Positions 40,958 through 53,079 of a stretch of 64,000 nucleotides of DNA are shown piece by piece. Numbering within the stretch: position 1 is the stretch's first letter; each line of letters begins with the position of its first letter. The stretch covers positions 1-64,000 of the forward strand of contig MU130154.1 in NCBI GenBank assembly GCA_015039465.1, written 5' to 3'. The notes beneath the pieces were generated by a model that did not search any database, was not told where the DNA came from, and worked only from the letters and a program-made list of their open reading frames with translations. A program made the position numbers and the translations under genes. The stretch comes from Phlegmacium glaucopus (Eukaryota; Basidiomycota; Agaricomycetes; Agaricales; Cortinariaceae).

Positions 40958-43900
40958 TCACATATTGACACGATCAATGGCGGACGAATTTTCTCTGATC
41001 GCGACAGGACTGACCTTGAACCCAGCCTCTTCGAAACTGATCATACGTTTCATGTGATTGAGTCTATATGTAAGGTGTTAAATAAAGGAAAGCCATACAC
41101 TTTGTTGTACCAAGGATGTTTTCCAGCTGATCGCCAGAATACCAAGCCGCCGGGTGCGATCACCCTGTAGAGTTCTTGGATTTCTTCGTCAACATCTATT
41201 GAGCCTGGAGCAAACCAGTCAAGGTGGTCCATCACTAGGGCTCTGGTGAGTGACCATCGCGATAAACCCTGCAGGACACTTTGAAATCGTCCATCAGAAA
41301 CCGACGTTGGGATATGCATGTTTAATAGCTCACTTCACAAGAGAATTTGTATGCAAGCGGAAAGCATCTAGAGACGCAGAATCCCTATTCTTCAGAGACT
41401 CAAATCCTTTGGGGGTCAAGTAAAGCGGGCATGATGCATCTGTATAATGCCCTAGAAGTGCCTAAAGAGTGATCAGTGCTGTGACGCCGATAGAGACTGC
41501 TTCGAGGTTGGCTCACTAAAAGATAGAAATAAGAGCCAGTCTTGAAAAGATGGGTCGAGGCAAGCGGGTCCAGTGTGTTCATCACATAGTCGTAAAAAGT
41601 CCCTTCTTCCAAGATCATTCGTCGCTGGTTCAGCGGCACGCCAAGAGCATTCCAACAGAACATAGGACTCTTGAGTAAGGCCACTACGACAGGGTTGAGG
41701 AGGACAGGTCGAAGCTTCTCACGCCAGATCCTGACTTGCTCTTCTAAGGTATCAGAGTCGCACATCTTCTTCACATCGTTCGTGACACGAGCGATTTTGA
41801 AGATAATCTTGGCAAGCCGCAATGCCAATCCGCTATAACCGTGCATATAGAAGGAGGAGGCAAAGGCGTCATTATTAGCACGCCAAAACTGATATGCACT
41901 TGACGACAAGTAGGGAGAGAGCTTTGAATCAAGCAAGGATGGGAAGTCTGGATGACGACCTCGACCGAACATAGAGAAGAAATCATCATAATCTAAGCTC
42001 TGGATGGCTGCCAGTTTGAGTTCCAGGAGATGACCTTGGCTGAGAATGGAATATGAGGGAGGAATCTTGAACAAATGAATATAAATACACAAACTAGGGG
42101 TTCATGTCAACGCAGTGAATCTAGCCACAGGTCATGTTAGCACAAAACTGTTCGATTCGCGTTTAAAATAGATATTACACTCACGCGATTGGGTCGTGCG
42201 CCGATAGCGTAATGTAAAGCGTTGTCGCCAGCAGATGTTATGACAAGCATGGAGTCGTCTTGGGTCAAATGAAGGGCTTTCATGTCTTCAAAAGGATCTT
42301 CCTAGTGACAGTGATGGATAATTTCCGCTTTACTATCTTATTTGTACGTACCCATGTGAAAGAGTATATGAAGGTCCTAAATTCTTTGTGAACAGGCTGG
42401 TCGTAGTAAGGCAAACGCCAGGGCTGCGATTGCAACTTTTGAATTGAACTCCACTGTAGAATTGGCGGCGGGCACTCACTTTCTTGATTTGGTAATGGAA
42501 GGAACTTAGAGGTGCGGTTATATTGATGACGCTTCTTCTATCGTCGGAGGATGACCTTGCCTCTGAGTTGTGAGATGGATCAGTAACGACCGGCGGAGGA
42601 ACCAATTTTGTATTCTTGAACTCTAGGGATAATACTGGTGAGCAATTCCCAATTGTGTTGCCTCCCTCCACTTCAAAAGCGTGACAGAAACGAGTGACGT
42701 CACAAGACCGGGATCGACCTAGCCAGACATAGTAGGGTCTAATGAAACCGTCAATCTACCGAACATGATAATTGAAGCGGGCGGCACTCACATTCTGACA
42801 ATGAATGGTAAAAAGAATTTGTTGCGTCCATTATAGTTTTTCACCTATAATCATAGGAGACCGTGCCACAGGACTTAAAAAGATGTGATACTCACAGTCC
42901 CGAACTTGTATTCAAGGTATGACCGTCGTGCAGGGTCAAGATGGACCTAATAAAAATATAACTTAATAACAATGTTACAATACGAAAGTTTGGGATTACA
43001 TGATCAAAATCAAACCATATTTGCCAGAACCATCGGGACAGCCATACGCACTCTTTGCTAATACCACCGATCGCCCGTTCATGAAGAGATGGGTCTTTCT
43101 TGGCAGTATAAAAGTCTACGACGCTCAGAAGTCCATCGTGAGGCGATAGGAGATGCTCAATCCTGTCAAGAACTGCATAGTAGTTTGGAATCTATTATCA
43201 CGATCGAGCATGCTCCAAAAGTGCGATGAATAAACAAACACACCATAGACAAAGAATAGCTCAGGGTAACGAAACTGAGGCTTCCTTTAGGATCTGCTCC
43301 GTTTGACCATTCTGGAAGGAAGAACTCAGTCGCATCTTGACATAGAACATGCACATTTGTCCATCCTCGTTCTTTAAAGCGCCTTCTGGCGATATTAAGC
43401 AATGGTTCGCAGAGATCAACGACATAGATAGCATCGAAAGAAGCAATAGGGTAATATTTGTTCATCAGTTCGATATTGTGGCCTACAGGCAAATCAGTAG
43501 GTCATATTACGGCTCATAAGTAAACCCACCCGTTCCTCCGCCAATGTCAACCCAGACAACTCGCTTTTTAGGAGAAGCTTCTCGGAGGTGGCGCAAATGG
43601 GCAACTGAAAGATTCAGCATAGTATCACGGCCACGAAGAAGTACGTTGCGCGTTGAATCGTACACTTCGGCCTGCCCGCGGTAGAACTTAACAGAGTTGT
43701 GAGCATGATGATGATGAGAGGTATTGGCGTGTAAGACAAACCTCATCCAACCTAGTTTTTTGACCTTCTGCGCTGAATGGACGAATGAAACAGTGCCAGA
43801 AAAACCTCAGCTGTGGAGAGAACGCGCGACTGAATAGTAATATTAAAGCGCCGCAAATGAATAGGCCGATCGTGGAGTACGAAATCAAAGAATGGGCAGA

Positions 43901-44065
43901 GGTTTCCAAAAGCCTATACATAATAAAGATAAAGGGGTCAAACGTCACCAAATGCAAGAAGAAACAATCAGTCAACCTTTGCGAGACGAAAAGCTGTAAC
44001 ATTTTGCGGGCGAACTGATTGTCGAAGAGTAAATATGGGCCTTTATATGTAGCGATTAAGCTCAT
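40958..44065 (-). CDS. BTA1: Betaine-lipid (DGTS) synthase Bta1, fused methyltransferase and BtaA-type transferase (803 aa)
   Basis: It makes diacylglyceryl-trimethylhomoserine from diacylglycerol and S-adenosylmethionine, a phosphorus-free membrane lipid. Fourteen exons give 804 codons: 43742-44065, 43530-43686, 43244-43482, 43000-43191, 42896-42946, 42792-42844, 42480-42738, 42352-42435, 42185-42301, 42095-42120, 41517-42039, 41334-41461, 41099-41278 and 40958-41036. A membrane span near residue 55 comes first. The BtaB methyltransferase has VWVDIGGGTG and DAIYVVDLCEPLL. The BtaA domain (DUF3419) has WRLPYYDQPVHKEFRTFIYS, LVITSAGDNALHY, CVDMNP and MDHLDWFAPGS. Fungal Bta1 has this fused order. 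Phosphate starvation commonly induces it. The start Met is the upstream-most in frame. Confidence 0.92.
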
Positions 44066-44472
44066 AATTCCTGCTTACCAGGGAACAAAACGTTCAATGC
44101 TGAAGTTGCGCACGAGGGTTAATGGAACGAACGTGGGGTGCCTGCAAGAGCGTTGATATACTGGGTCACAGGTACATCGGGACCTTGGACCTCAGACCTA
44201 TCATCAACAATTAACGTTTAAACTCAGTGCACCTGTACAGGTCTGGCGGTCTTGCCGAATTGCCTCGGCCTGGACTCCCTGGAGGACAGTCATGAATTCT
44301 GGAAACTGAAATGCTCAAATGCTGATGACCAGAACCATTTTTGTCTGTGAATTTATTTTTTAGATCCATGTTCTACTATCGAAGTAGAAAGACATTTAGC
44401 TTCCTGATTATGATCTAAGGTGGTATATACCCTCTTTCATATTGTCTAGCGTTGCCGCGGCTCTTTAGTAGT

Positions 44473-44478
44473 CACGTG
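44473..44478. promoter_or_regulatory. CACGTG motif in the Bta1/ELL divergent gap
   Basis: A perfect CACGTG lies in the 473-bp gap between Bta1 and ELL, 61 bp before the ELL start codon. CACGTG is the core of Pho4-type phosphate-response sites, which would suit phosphate-regulated Bta1. It is nearer to ELL, however, and such six-base motifs also occur by chance. Nothing else was recognised in this gap. Confidence 0.3.
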
Positions 44479-44538
44479 CAGGTAGTGCGACTGCTACTTA
44501 CTACGTAAGCATGACTTTGATCCTTACAATCATCTCCA

Positions 44539-46953
44539 ATGCCACTCCCATATAACACTGCTCTTTCTCTCTTGGGCTATTCTCGACCAGGGGATGCAGT
44601 TCAATCCAAACCTAAGCAGGCAATGATAATTCGCATGTCCACAGAGACCCTCGATGCTCTTGAATCATTTCCAAACCATCCTCAAATGGAATTTGAGCTG
44701 GGAGCTAACCCGGTGTGTTTGAGCCGTCGATTTTACTTTACCTTGCCTGAATCGGTTTAGCGTATCTACATTGGAGACACATCATTCTCTATGCGTCATG
44801 CCCAAGAAACGACACTTCACGAACTTTACTTACGGGCATCAAAAAAGACGGCTCCCTTGAAGCTGTTTGCTAACGTCGTTGGAAAATTCACTGTAGAACG
44901 TGAACTTCACGATGATGTTTGTGATAAACTTCGAGAAAATACTCAGGACGCTGTCAATCAACGAATGACCCGCACCACTCAGCTTATCGACACGCCCCCG
45001 GACATACAACCTCACAGCAAAAAGAGAAAAGAGCCACCCCCACCCTCCACTATGTTTCGTAAACCTATTCGTCAGTCTGATAAGCTAATCTCCACTTCAG
45101 GCGCATCTAATCCGGCAAATGCGCCGGTTCGAACCTCGGCTCAGGGTTCAAGGGAAGGCTCGATGTCACTCCGGACCCGTGTGGTGCATCACCTTGCCAT
45201 CGCCGATAGAACTGAAGACGAGGTGGTGAGGCTTGTCGGTGGTGCAGATTGTAGCCCTTTGTATCGTCGTGAAATCCATGAGCATCTGGAGCAGGTCAGC
45301 GAATCGTATCCAGTAGTCTTCCCCGGCGAAACTAATCGTCTTATTTAGTTGGCAACAACGTCATCTGGTGGACAACCTTCTTCAGGCAACTCTTCGAAAT
45401 TATATCATCTCAAGTCGGTGTCATGGAAGGAAGTACGTCCATATGCCTGGCCGAAACTGTCTGCAGCAGAGCGGCTTATGATGGCTCGCTCTGCCCGACA
45501 TGTATTTCAAGATCTAGGCATACCCGAAAGTGACCCCGCGTGGGATCATATACGGAACCCGGCTGAAACAAATCTACGCAGGCCTCAACCTGCCTCAGCC
45601 TTTGACTCTGTCGGACTCACTTCTGAAGGCAATACCAAGCTGGAAGCGCCGAAGCGTGGCGTCTCATCCCAAGAAGTTCGTGAGAAGAAAGCAAAGCAGA
45701 AACTCAATCCGAGGGCGGAGGTCATGATGAAGGATGAGAGCCTGAAAGTCAACTCTCGGCTTAGTGTGGCAGGGACCAGAGATGTAGAAACGACGCAAAT
45801 GAAGAGGATGCAAGGTACATCGCACGAGAGTTCAACGACAGGCCGCAATCAGAGTGGTTTGAGCCACAAATCAGCAAAACACGGTTCAAAGCGTTGCGAC
45901 GGAGACATCTCTCAGATTACAAGCACAAAGTCTCAAAATGCGCGTTCTTTGATGCAAGATGATACTTCTCTAGTTGGCAAATTTCCTGCAAGTGACAGAG
46001 AGGGGAAGAATATTTCTGTTGAGGTGGTCAGAAGACGGCATGATAAGGGACTGGAGCCGTCGGATTCCGAGCGAGAGGAGCGACGCCTACAGTCCGACAT
46101 AGACAAAGTACGGGGGGCCGCCGGGAGAGAGGGAGGAAGTCGTATCGATGATAAATCTTTGTCTAAACGTAAAACCACGAATCGAGACAACAGCGAGTAT
46201 CCTGACACGCAATCGCTGCCGCAAAAAAGACGGAAAACCGAACCCCCAGTTGTTCATAATCCTGCTTCTCCTTTGCTGCCCCGAGACGAAAAGCCGATGG
46301 GATCGCTTACACTCAGCAAGTCGAACGTAGAACCGCGAACGCGGGTGATCAAGGACCTGCCAGCTCCGCCTTCATTGACAAAGAGGAAGGACTCTCCAAG
46401 TCTACCGTCGAAACATGGGCATCATCCCAAAGCAAAAATATCTTCTAATATGGCTCCATCTTCTTGTCCACTTCCTGCAAATGACGAAGGCCCCAGGGTT
46501 CGACATGGATCAACGAAGATTCGTCGTCGCTCTCCAATCTATACCTCCTCAGAAGATGAAGAATTACCTCTTAGTAATCGTGTTTCTTCTCATTCAAGCT
46601 CTCTTGCCACTCCCTCTACTTTATCCCATTCCCATTTGTCATCAAATTCTGGGTCTCGTACGGCGCCCCGTAACCTCTCGTCTCGATCAGTCACGAGTGA
46701 TCATGCTGCACTTCGTGCAAGATATAGCACCGCATATCTCGAATATTTGACGAGTCTCCAAAAGCTGCTCATGCAGAGACGAATGATTGATCAGATGCTC
46801 AAGACCAGTGACTCCGGAAGCATGGATTCAGTTACTGATTCTGATGGCGAAGTTGAATTGCTACATCCGGAAGAGTTGGCGCGACTTGCTGCTGATCACA
46901 AGAAACGCCATGAAGAATTGGTGTCGATTCAGCAAATGTTCGAAAAATCATAA
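44539..46953 (+). CDS. ELL: RNA polymerase II elongation factor ELL (770 aa)
   Basis: ELL suppresses pausing by Pol II and belongs to super/little elongation complexes. Exons are 44539-44712, 44761-45294 and 45349-46953 (771 codons). The N-terminal ELL domain is visible from PLPYNTALSLLGYSRPGD through YIGDTSFSMRHAQE to LFANVVGKFTVERELHDD. The winged-helix region includes SLRTRVVHHLAIADRTEDE and HLKSVSWKEVRPYAWPKLS. A long charged, Ser-rich linker follows. The C-terminal helical segment (YSTAYLEYLTSLQKLLMQRR to HEELVSIQQMF) resembles the occludin-ELL coiled coil. The second intron, 54 nt, removes an in-frame TAG. Confidence 0.85.
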
Positions 46954-47050
46954 AATATCATATAATTAATATAAACGATCACATGATTACAATTAGATGT
47001 ATATTACACTGTACAGTAATACCTATCGCCTCCTCAACTCTTTCTTATAT

Positions 47051-49138
47051 ATGCATACCCTTTTGTTTTCCCTCATTACGGTGCCAGCTGCGTTTGCTAT
47101 ATATCTGCTTGCCATTGCTCCAAGGTTCAATCCACTTCAAGTACTGGCTGGTCCACCAATTCGTAGTTGGTTCAAAACTCATCTTCACGGCGTACTGGAG
47201 TATGCAGACTCGTGAAATTATCTTCCTTCGATTGACTTTCTGTTGCATAGTCCAGCAATATCACGTCGCGTCCATGAACACTACGTCCAGAAATACGGGC
47301 GTTCAATCCGAATTCAAGGACTTGGTCCCGTGCATTACAACTTCCTTTCGCTTTGTTTCTTGGCTAACAACGCCAATATTTCAGTGGGATCAGCGTCTAC
47401 TGACTCTCGATCCACTTTCCGTCGCTCATGTTTTGAAAAACTCTGCCATTTATGAAAAACCATGGCAGTCCCGTCGTCTGATTACTAGCCTCATTGGATG
47501 CGGAATGCTTGCCGCAGAAGGACAGGTACATAAACGACAGCGACGTGTGGCAACCGCTGCATTTTCAATTCAGAACATGCGTGCACTTGTCCCCCTTGTG
47601 TTCAGGAAAGGCACAGAGCTACGGGACACTTGGTTTGACATACTTCGGCAAAGTGATACTCGGAATTGTAAAATCGATGTTTGTCATTGGATCAGTAGGG
47701 CCACTTTTGATGTGATTGGGCTGGCAGGTTTGTGCTTACTGGAATCCATCGTTGTAATCCCTGACAGAATTATTTCAAGGATTTGACTACAATTTCGAGG
47801 CAATAAAGGATGAGACGAATGAACTTTTTGGCGCGTACAAAGAAATGTTTGAAGTCGTGATATCTCAGGGTCACCCTGTCTGGACTATTCTTCGAATATA
47901 TGCTCCTTTCCTGAGCTCTCTATTAGTAAGTTCTTCCCTATCTTGCCAGCCTTGCTCTCTGATCGATTGATGACAGCCAGATGGAACGGTGAATAAAACC
48001 GTGAAGAGGTGTCATAGTGTCATCCATCGGGTCGCTGGTCATTTAATTCAAGAAAAAAAACGCAAGATCAAAGAAGGAGAAGAGATAGGCGTTGCATACG
48101 ATGGAAAAGATTTGTTAAGTTTACTGCGTAAGTGAAAGAACATCACACAGGATTAGATCCCTTTCACTTTTTTTTTGTTTTTTTTTGTTGTTTTGTTTTG
48201 CAGTCAAGGCGAACATGGCAACCGATCTGCCAGCAGATCAGCGCATCTCGGACGTTGACATTCTGCACAATATCAACACATTCATGTTTGCAGGATCCGA
48301 TACCTCTTCACTTAGTCTCACTTGGACTTTGCTCCTTCTGGCCCAGAATAGCGTCATTCAAGAGCGCCTGCGAGTTGAGCTGTTGTCAGTTACTCCAGCA
48401 TCATCAAACGATATTTCAAAGTTAACTGAAGACGAGATCCAATCATTGTATAATATAATTTCAAACCTGCCATACTTGCACAACGTCACTCGGGAGTGTA
48501 TCCGTCTAATCCCACCAGTTCACTCTTCCATTCGAGTTGCAACACAAGATGATAAAGTGCCGACCAGCTTTCCAGTGCATCGCCGGGATGGGACTGTCAT
48601 CATGGACAAGTCATTTGTGCACGTTCCCAAGGGAAGTTTTGTTCATGTAGCCGTTGAAGGCTTCAATCTCGACAAAGGCATTTGGGGGAACGATGCTTGG
48701 GAATTTCAGTAGGAACAACTTTGATCCAAATGATCATTCATTTATTCAACTTTACAGACCTGATAGGTGGGATCATCTTCCTGATGGCGTATCGGAGTTA
48801 CCTGGTCTATTCTCCAATACATTGACGTTTTCATCTGGCCCTCGGGTATGGCAATTACCTGTTCTTTGTGTTACTCACTTATGTTTCTCAATGCAGTCAT
48901 GCATTGGCATGCGTTTTTCGCTGATTGAAATCAAAGCCTTTTTGTATATCTTGCTCACAAATTTTGTATTTCAAACAACGGAAGACAAAATCATTCGAGC
49001 AAATGTGTGAGTCCTCACTTTTACAACCCTAGACACATTTAACTTTTATGTAGAGTGCTGACGCGACCATATATCTCTGGGAAATATAAGGAGGGAAGTC
49101 AATGCCCACTGCTCATATCTCACTTTTCAAAGATTTAA
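47051..49138 (+). CDS. Cytochrome P450 monooxygenase (551 aa)
   Basis: A haem-thiolate oxygenase anchored in the ER. Exons are 47051-47199, 47251-47329, 47385-47727, 47780-47925, 47977-48127, 48204-48708, 48758-48845, 48897-49006 and 49054-49138 (552 codons). There is an N-terminal anchor (LLFSLITVPAAFAIYLLA). The I-helix motif AGSDTSS lies near residue 318, the K-helix ExxR as ECIR near 387, and the haem loop FSSGPRSCIG has its Cys at about 489. A splice junction falls between R and S of the haem loop. The sequence resembles large agaricomycete P450 families of unknown substrate. It does not sit in an obvious biosynthetic cluster. Confidence 0.93.
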
Positions 49139-49174
49139 GTTGGGGGTCGTCTAAATCAGAACAAGGTTGGGTAA

Positions 49175-50453
49175 CTAAGTCAATACTATATATTTCTTCA
49201 AATGTTGGGGAATAGCTGATTCAAGGTCTTTGCTTAAAAGCCATTTCCTCGAGAAAAGTCGGCTTTGGTAACGGTAGGCGCCGTCACAGAGTATGGTAGC
49301 CACAGTAGAACCTGAAATACGAGGGTTGATTTTTCCGGCATTCAAAAAAAGTATTCCGTACCTCGTCCTAATTTTTGCGCTACTTCAACTGCCGCAACAA
49401 CATTGAGAGCTGAGCTAGCGCCTAGGTAAAGCCCCTCAGTATCCAGAAGCTCATATACCATTGCAATGGACTTGGCGTCGGAAACGGTAAAAGCGCCAGA
49501 TAAGTCATTTATAAACGTTCCAAGATTGTCCGTGACGCGACCTTGGCCAATGCCTGACAGCAAATTTGAGTAAAACTTCACGGTCAGGAACGCCGATCGC
49601 ACCCTCTGTAATAGAACTCCCTGATCTCTCAGCCAACTTTCCACCACTCGTTATGTAACTGGCCAGCACACTACCAGGAGGGTCTGCTAGCCAGATTTGG
49701 GTCCCCGCATGACTCTTTTCTTTCAAATATTTCCCGACACCGGCCAAAGTGCCTCCTGTCCCTGTCGCACAAACGAAGCCGTCGAGTTCTCCTTTTGTTT
49801 GCTCCCATATTTCAGGACCAGTAGAGGTATAATGTGCTTCTGCATTTGCGATGTTGTCAAATTGATTGGTCCAAATTGCATTATTGATACTCTTTGCATA
49901 TTCTCGCGCTTGATGATTGTAGTTCTTTGGATCCTCAAATGGGACCGCAGGAACAGGACGCACATCTGCACCAAGCATACGAAGTAGATCAATCTTCTCT
50001 TGACTCTTTGGCATAGGGGGTATCAGAATAAGACTCGAAATGAGTAGCTGGGAAGCGTACTTGGGAGTCGGGCATATAAATTACGCATCGGTAACCTTTT
50101 GCTCGACAAACATGGGCAAGACCGATTCCTGTGTTGCCTGCAGTGCCTTCGACTACAGTGCCTCCTAGTTTTATTCTGCCTCTGTTAGAAAGAAAATTGG
50201 CCAATGCAAATAAAGGTCGTACAGGCCTCGCTGCTCTGCGTCACGGATAAGGCCTAGTGCAGCGCGATCCTTGACGCTGCCGCCAGGATTTTGAAATTCG
50301 GCTTTCCCATATATACGGGAGCCAATCCTGTCAGATAAGCCCTTGATGAGAATCTGGGTGTGTGTTAGAACTGAGATGATGGTTAGGAAGGATACTTACG
50401 AGAGGGGTGTTGCCTATAGCCCCACTGAACCCTCGGACAGACGCAGGGGGCAT
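49175..50453 (-). CDS. Cysteine synthase, PLP-dependent O-acetylserine sulfhydrylase type (345 aa)
   Basis: It forms cysteine from O-acetylserine and sulfide with pyridoxal phosphate. Exons are 50400-50453, 50223-50353, 50061-50181, 49603-50005, 49362-49553 and 49175-49311 (346 codons). The PLP lysine is K46 in NPGGSVKDR. The substrate loop EGTAGNTG, the phosphate-binding [13 protein letters not shown] and ITEGIGQGRV are all present. The C-terminal [13 protein letters not shown] block matches fungal cysteine synthases. Intron 2 is short (41 nt). It converges on the P450 gene with 36 bp between the stop codons. Confidence 0.93.
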
Positions 50454-50532
50454 ACTTATCTCAAGTCAAGTTTGGCTTTATTATGTAACCATGCGTTTAC
50501 TACAACATAAGTACGCGTCTACCAACCACCTC

Positions 50533-52996
50533 TTAATCTTTAACCGTTGGTTGTGCCTGCACGCTGACGGATTGATCGCTACTTCTCAAATCTTCATCTT
50601 CCCAAGGACTGAATTTGACAGTACCGGAACGAGGAAAGGCTTTAAGCCATGTCGGAAGGAAACTTTTCAAATCCCGAAGAGAATGGGAATGCTGGGGAAG
50701 ACCACGCACATGGGAACTCGCGGGGGATGACGGTAGGCTACCGACGGCGCTCAAACTTGGGAGCCTTTCGAGGCTTGCATTGGTAGAACCACTCAATGCT
50801 CTTTGAAGAGCTTCTCGCTCAGCAGGCGATGGAGCAAAAGCACGCAAAAGTGACTGGCTCGTCGATGAAGGAGGCGTCACAAGCGCAGAGCCAAGGCCGT
50901 TAGGATTAAGGGCATCGAACGTAGAAATTGCAGAAGCATTCCCGGCGTCATTTGAGAGCTCGAAGCATGGGTTATCGAACTCGCCGATATTTATAGAAGC
51001 TGTTGAAGCTAATGAGCGTGTAGGTTGCGATTGATCGAGTATGGTCGTAGCATAACAATAGTCGGTCTCTGGAATATCATAAGGTGCCGGTAAATTGACA
51101 TCCAACGACTGTGTTCGGTTGCCATGTTCAGTATCAAATTTAGCAAGCCTTGCACAGTTTGAGCCATCGTACGATTGGAAGTGCGCCTCAAAAGACCCAT
51201 CACTGTCCGATAAGGTAGGTATAAACGTCGGAATGGAGCTTAAACTCGGGTAACCCCAAGTACTGTGGAAATCCCCATTTCGAGGGTGGTGCAAGACTTG
51301 GGAATCATGAGTTGTAGGTAACGCGTCAGGCGTTACGAATGATAAAGGATGAGACCGCCTGTCGTACTGCTGTGATACTGGATCCGTATCTTCAAGAAAG
51401 GGATAGCACGACTTTTGATTCTCAGACTTTTGGCGGAGTATTCGTAATCGCTCTCTTTCTGATGAGAGTTTATCTTCCAGTTCCTTCGACCGTTGATTCA
51501 AGATCGCAACTGAGTGTTCTGCAGCCTGTATATCCACTTTTTTCTGCTCCAAAGTGTCGTTTATGGCATGCTCTAATGGCTGCTTTTGATAGTAGAAGAT
51601 AAAGTCACGATCTTCGACCAAATGTCCCTGGAGTGCAAGAATCTTCTGGTGAAGAGATTCCAACTGATGTCCGGCATTATCTCGAACAACCTGAATGGCT
51701 TTGAGACTTTTTTCTGCATCTTTCTTTGCGCCCTCTGCTCCTCGTTTCGAATCATCCAATAATTTGGTTCGAGTTTTGAGTTCGAGTCTCGCAGCATCTT
51801 CTTGTTGTTTCCGTTCACGGTACGTTTCAACCTCGCATTGGAGAACAGCATGTGATCGTGTCGATACTGATTGGCATTCCGCTAACTGGGTGCGAATGTC
51901 AAGGACAGATTCCCTGCTGTTGGTTATTTGACGAAGGACTTCATCGAGAAGCGGTGAATGCTCCACCAATGTCGCAGACGATCTTGATTGTGTAGAACAG
52001 GTTCCGTGTCGGGTAGGATCATTGACTGCACATGGACGAGGCGGGGAAGACTTCAGCTTGGAAGGACGATCACATGAGTAATGTGCATTTGTCAGAGGTC
52101 TTTGGATGGCGTGCAGAGGGAGTGAAACCGATTTAGGTAATGGTGGAGGAGTCGAACTTCGTGGTTGAGCAATACTTTGCCTCGATGTGGGTCTTTCACG
52201 ATTTCTAAGCTTAGGGGGAGAGGCTCGAGTAAGGTGCGCCTGGAAGCCGGCTATTGAAAAAGGTGTGCCCAAAGATAAACGATGAGGTAGATGCATGTTA
52301 TAAGGCAGAAATAAAACGTACCGGTGTGATCTTGTAATATGTCTAACCGTTTCATACTGAGAATGCCTGAAGTCCAACTCTCCTCGTCCTTCGATCTGGC
52401 AATGACATCCTGATACCAAGCCTCAAGGGCGCCCCCACGCCACCATTTCCCAAATGCACCTATATACCAGGCATCAGAAATCATCCATGCATCTTGATTT
52501 TCACCATCGCATGATTTTGAATACGGGATCATTGCAGCAATAGTGAAGATGGCAAAACTATGAAAAACGTGTTTTGGGGTCCGGAGACATATGGATGCGC
52601 GGTTAGCGAAGTAAAAGGGGGAACTGTCGATGAAAAAATGGATGGGGGTAATTAAATTTGATCTTTTGGGAGGATAGCGAGGGTAGGGACCACTGTGAAT
52701 TGGTTGAAGGTCGTCCGAATTGTTGTCCAACTGACTGAGGTGGTGTCTGAAGGATTGCTCAGTTAGATATGCTCTGAAGGAATTTTCTGAAGGGTTGGTA
52801 AGATATGCTGATGAAATATAGTAAGTAAGATGATATATGACAAGGAAGGAGGAAAAAGATACATGCCCAAGACGAGAGCGACGATTAAGAAAACGATAAG
52901 GCAAAAAAGAGAGCGAACATCGCCTTTTCCTAGAACAATAGCGGCTAACTCTGCAAAAGGGTTACGAATCCCCAGGCCACCGAGAGATACGCTCAT
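50533..52996 (-). CDS. Membrane-anchored coiled-coil protein of unknown function (about 767 aa)
   Basis: Proposed exons are 52863-52996, 52322-52773 and 50533-52250 (768 codons). There is one strong membrane span near the N-terminus (LFCLIVFLIVALVLG). A conserved-looking Trp-rich block follows (DAWYIGAFGKWWRGG, EAWYQDVIARSKDEESW). A Pro/Ser-rich region and a long coiled coil of about 190 residues (LLDEVLRQITNSRESVLDI to LSSERERLRILRQKSENQ) come next. The C-terminus is Ser-rich and includes HSLRDLKSFLPTWLKAFP. An extra intron in the second exon is possible. The family is not recognised. An organelle tether or cytoskeletal scaffold would fit the layout, but this is inference. Confidence 0.65.
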
Positions 52997-53079
52997 GATA
53001 TCCCTCAGCCAACTCAAAGGAGGAGCGGACAAAAGCGGTGAGTCCCAAAACTTGTATTACGTACTATTATACTACAGTA

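Noticed and set aside
45123..45135. GGTTCGAAC as a tRNA B box
   Set aside because: It lies inside the ELL coding exon with no A box or cloverleaf around it. No tRNA gene was found anywhere in the window.
45295..45348. In-frame TAG as evidence of a broken ELL gene
   Set aside because: A 54-nt GT-AG intron in phase 0 (45295-45348) removes the stop and keeps the ELL winged-helix region contiguous.
47051..50453. P450 plus cysteine synthase as a secondary-metabolite cluster
   Set aside because: No synthase, terpene cyclase, transporter or cluster regulator is adjacent. The neighbours are ELL and unrelated housekeeping genes, and the cysteine synthase has primary-metabolism motifs.
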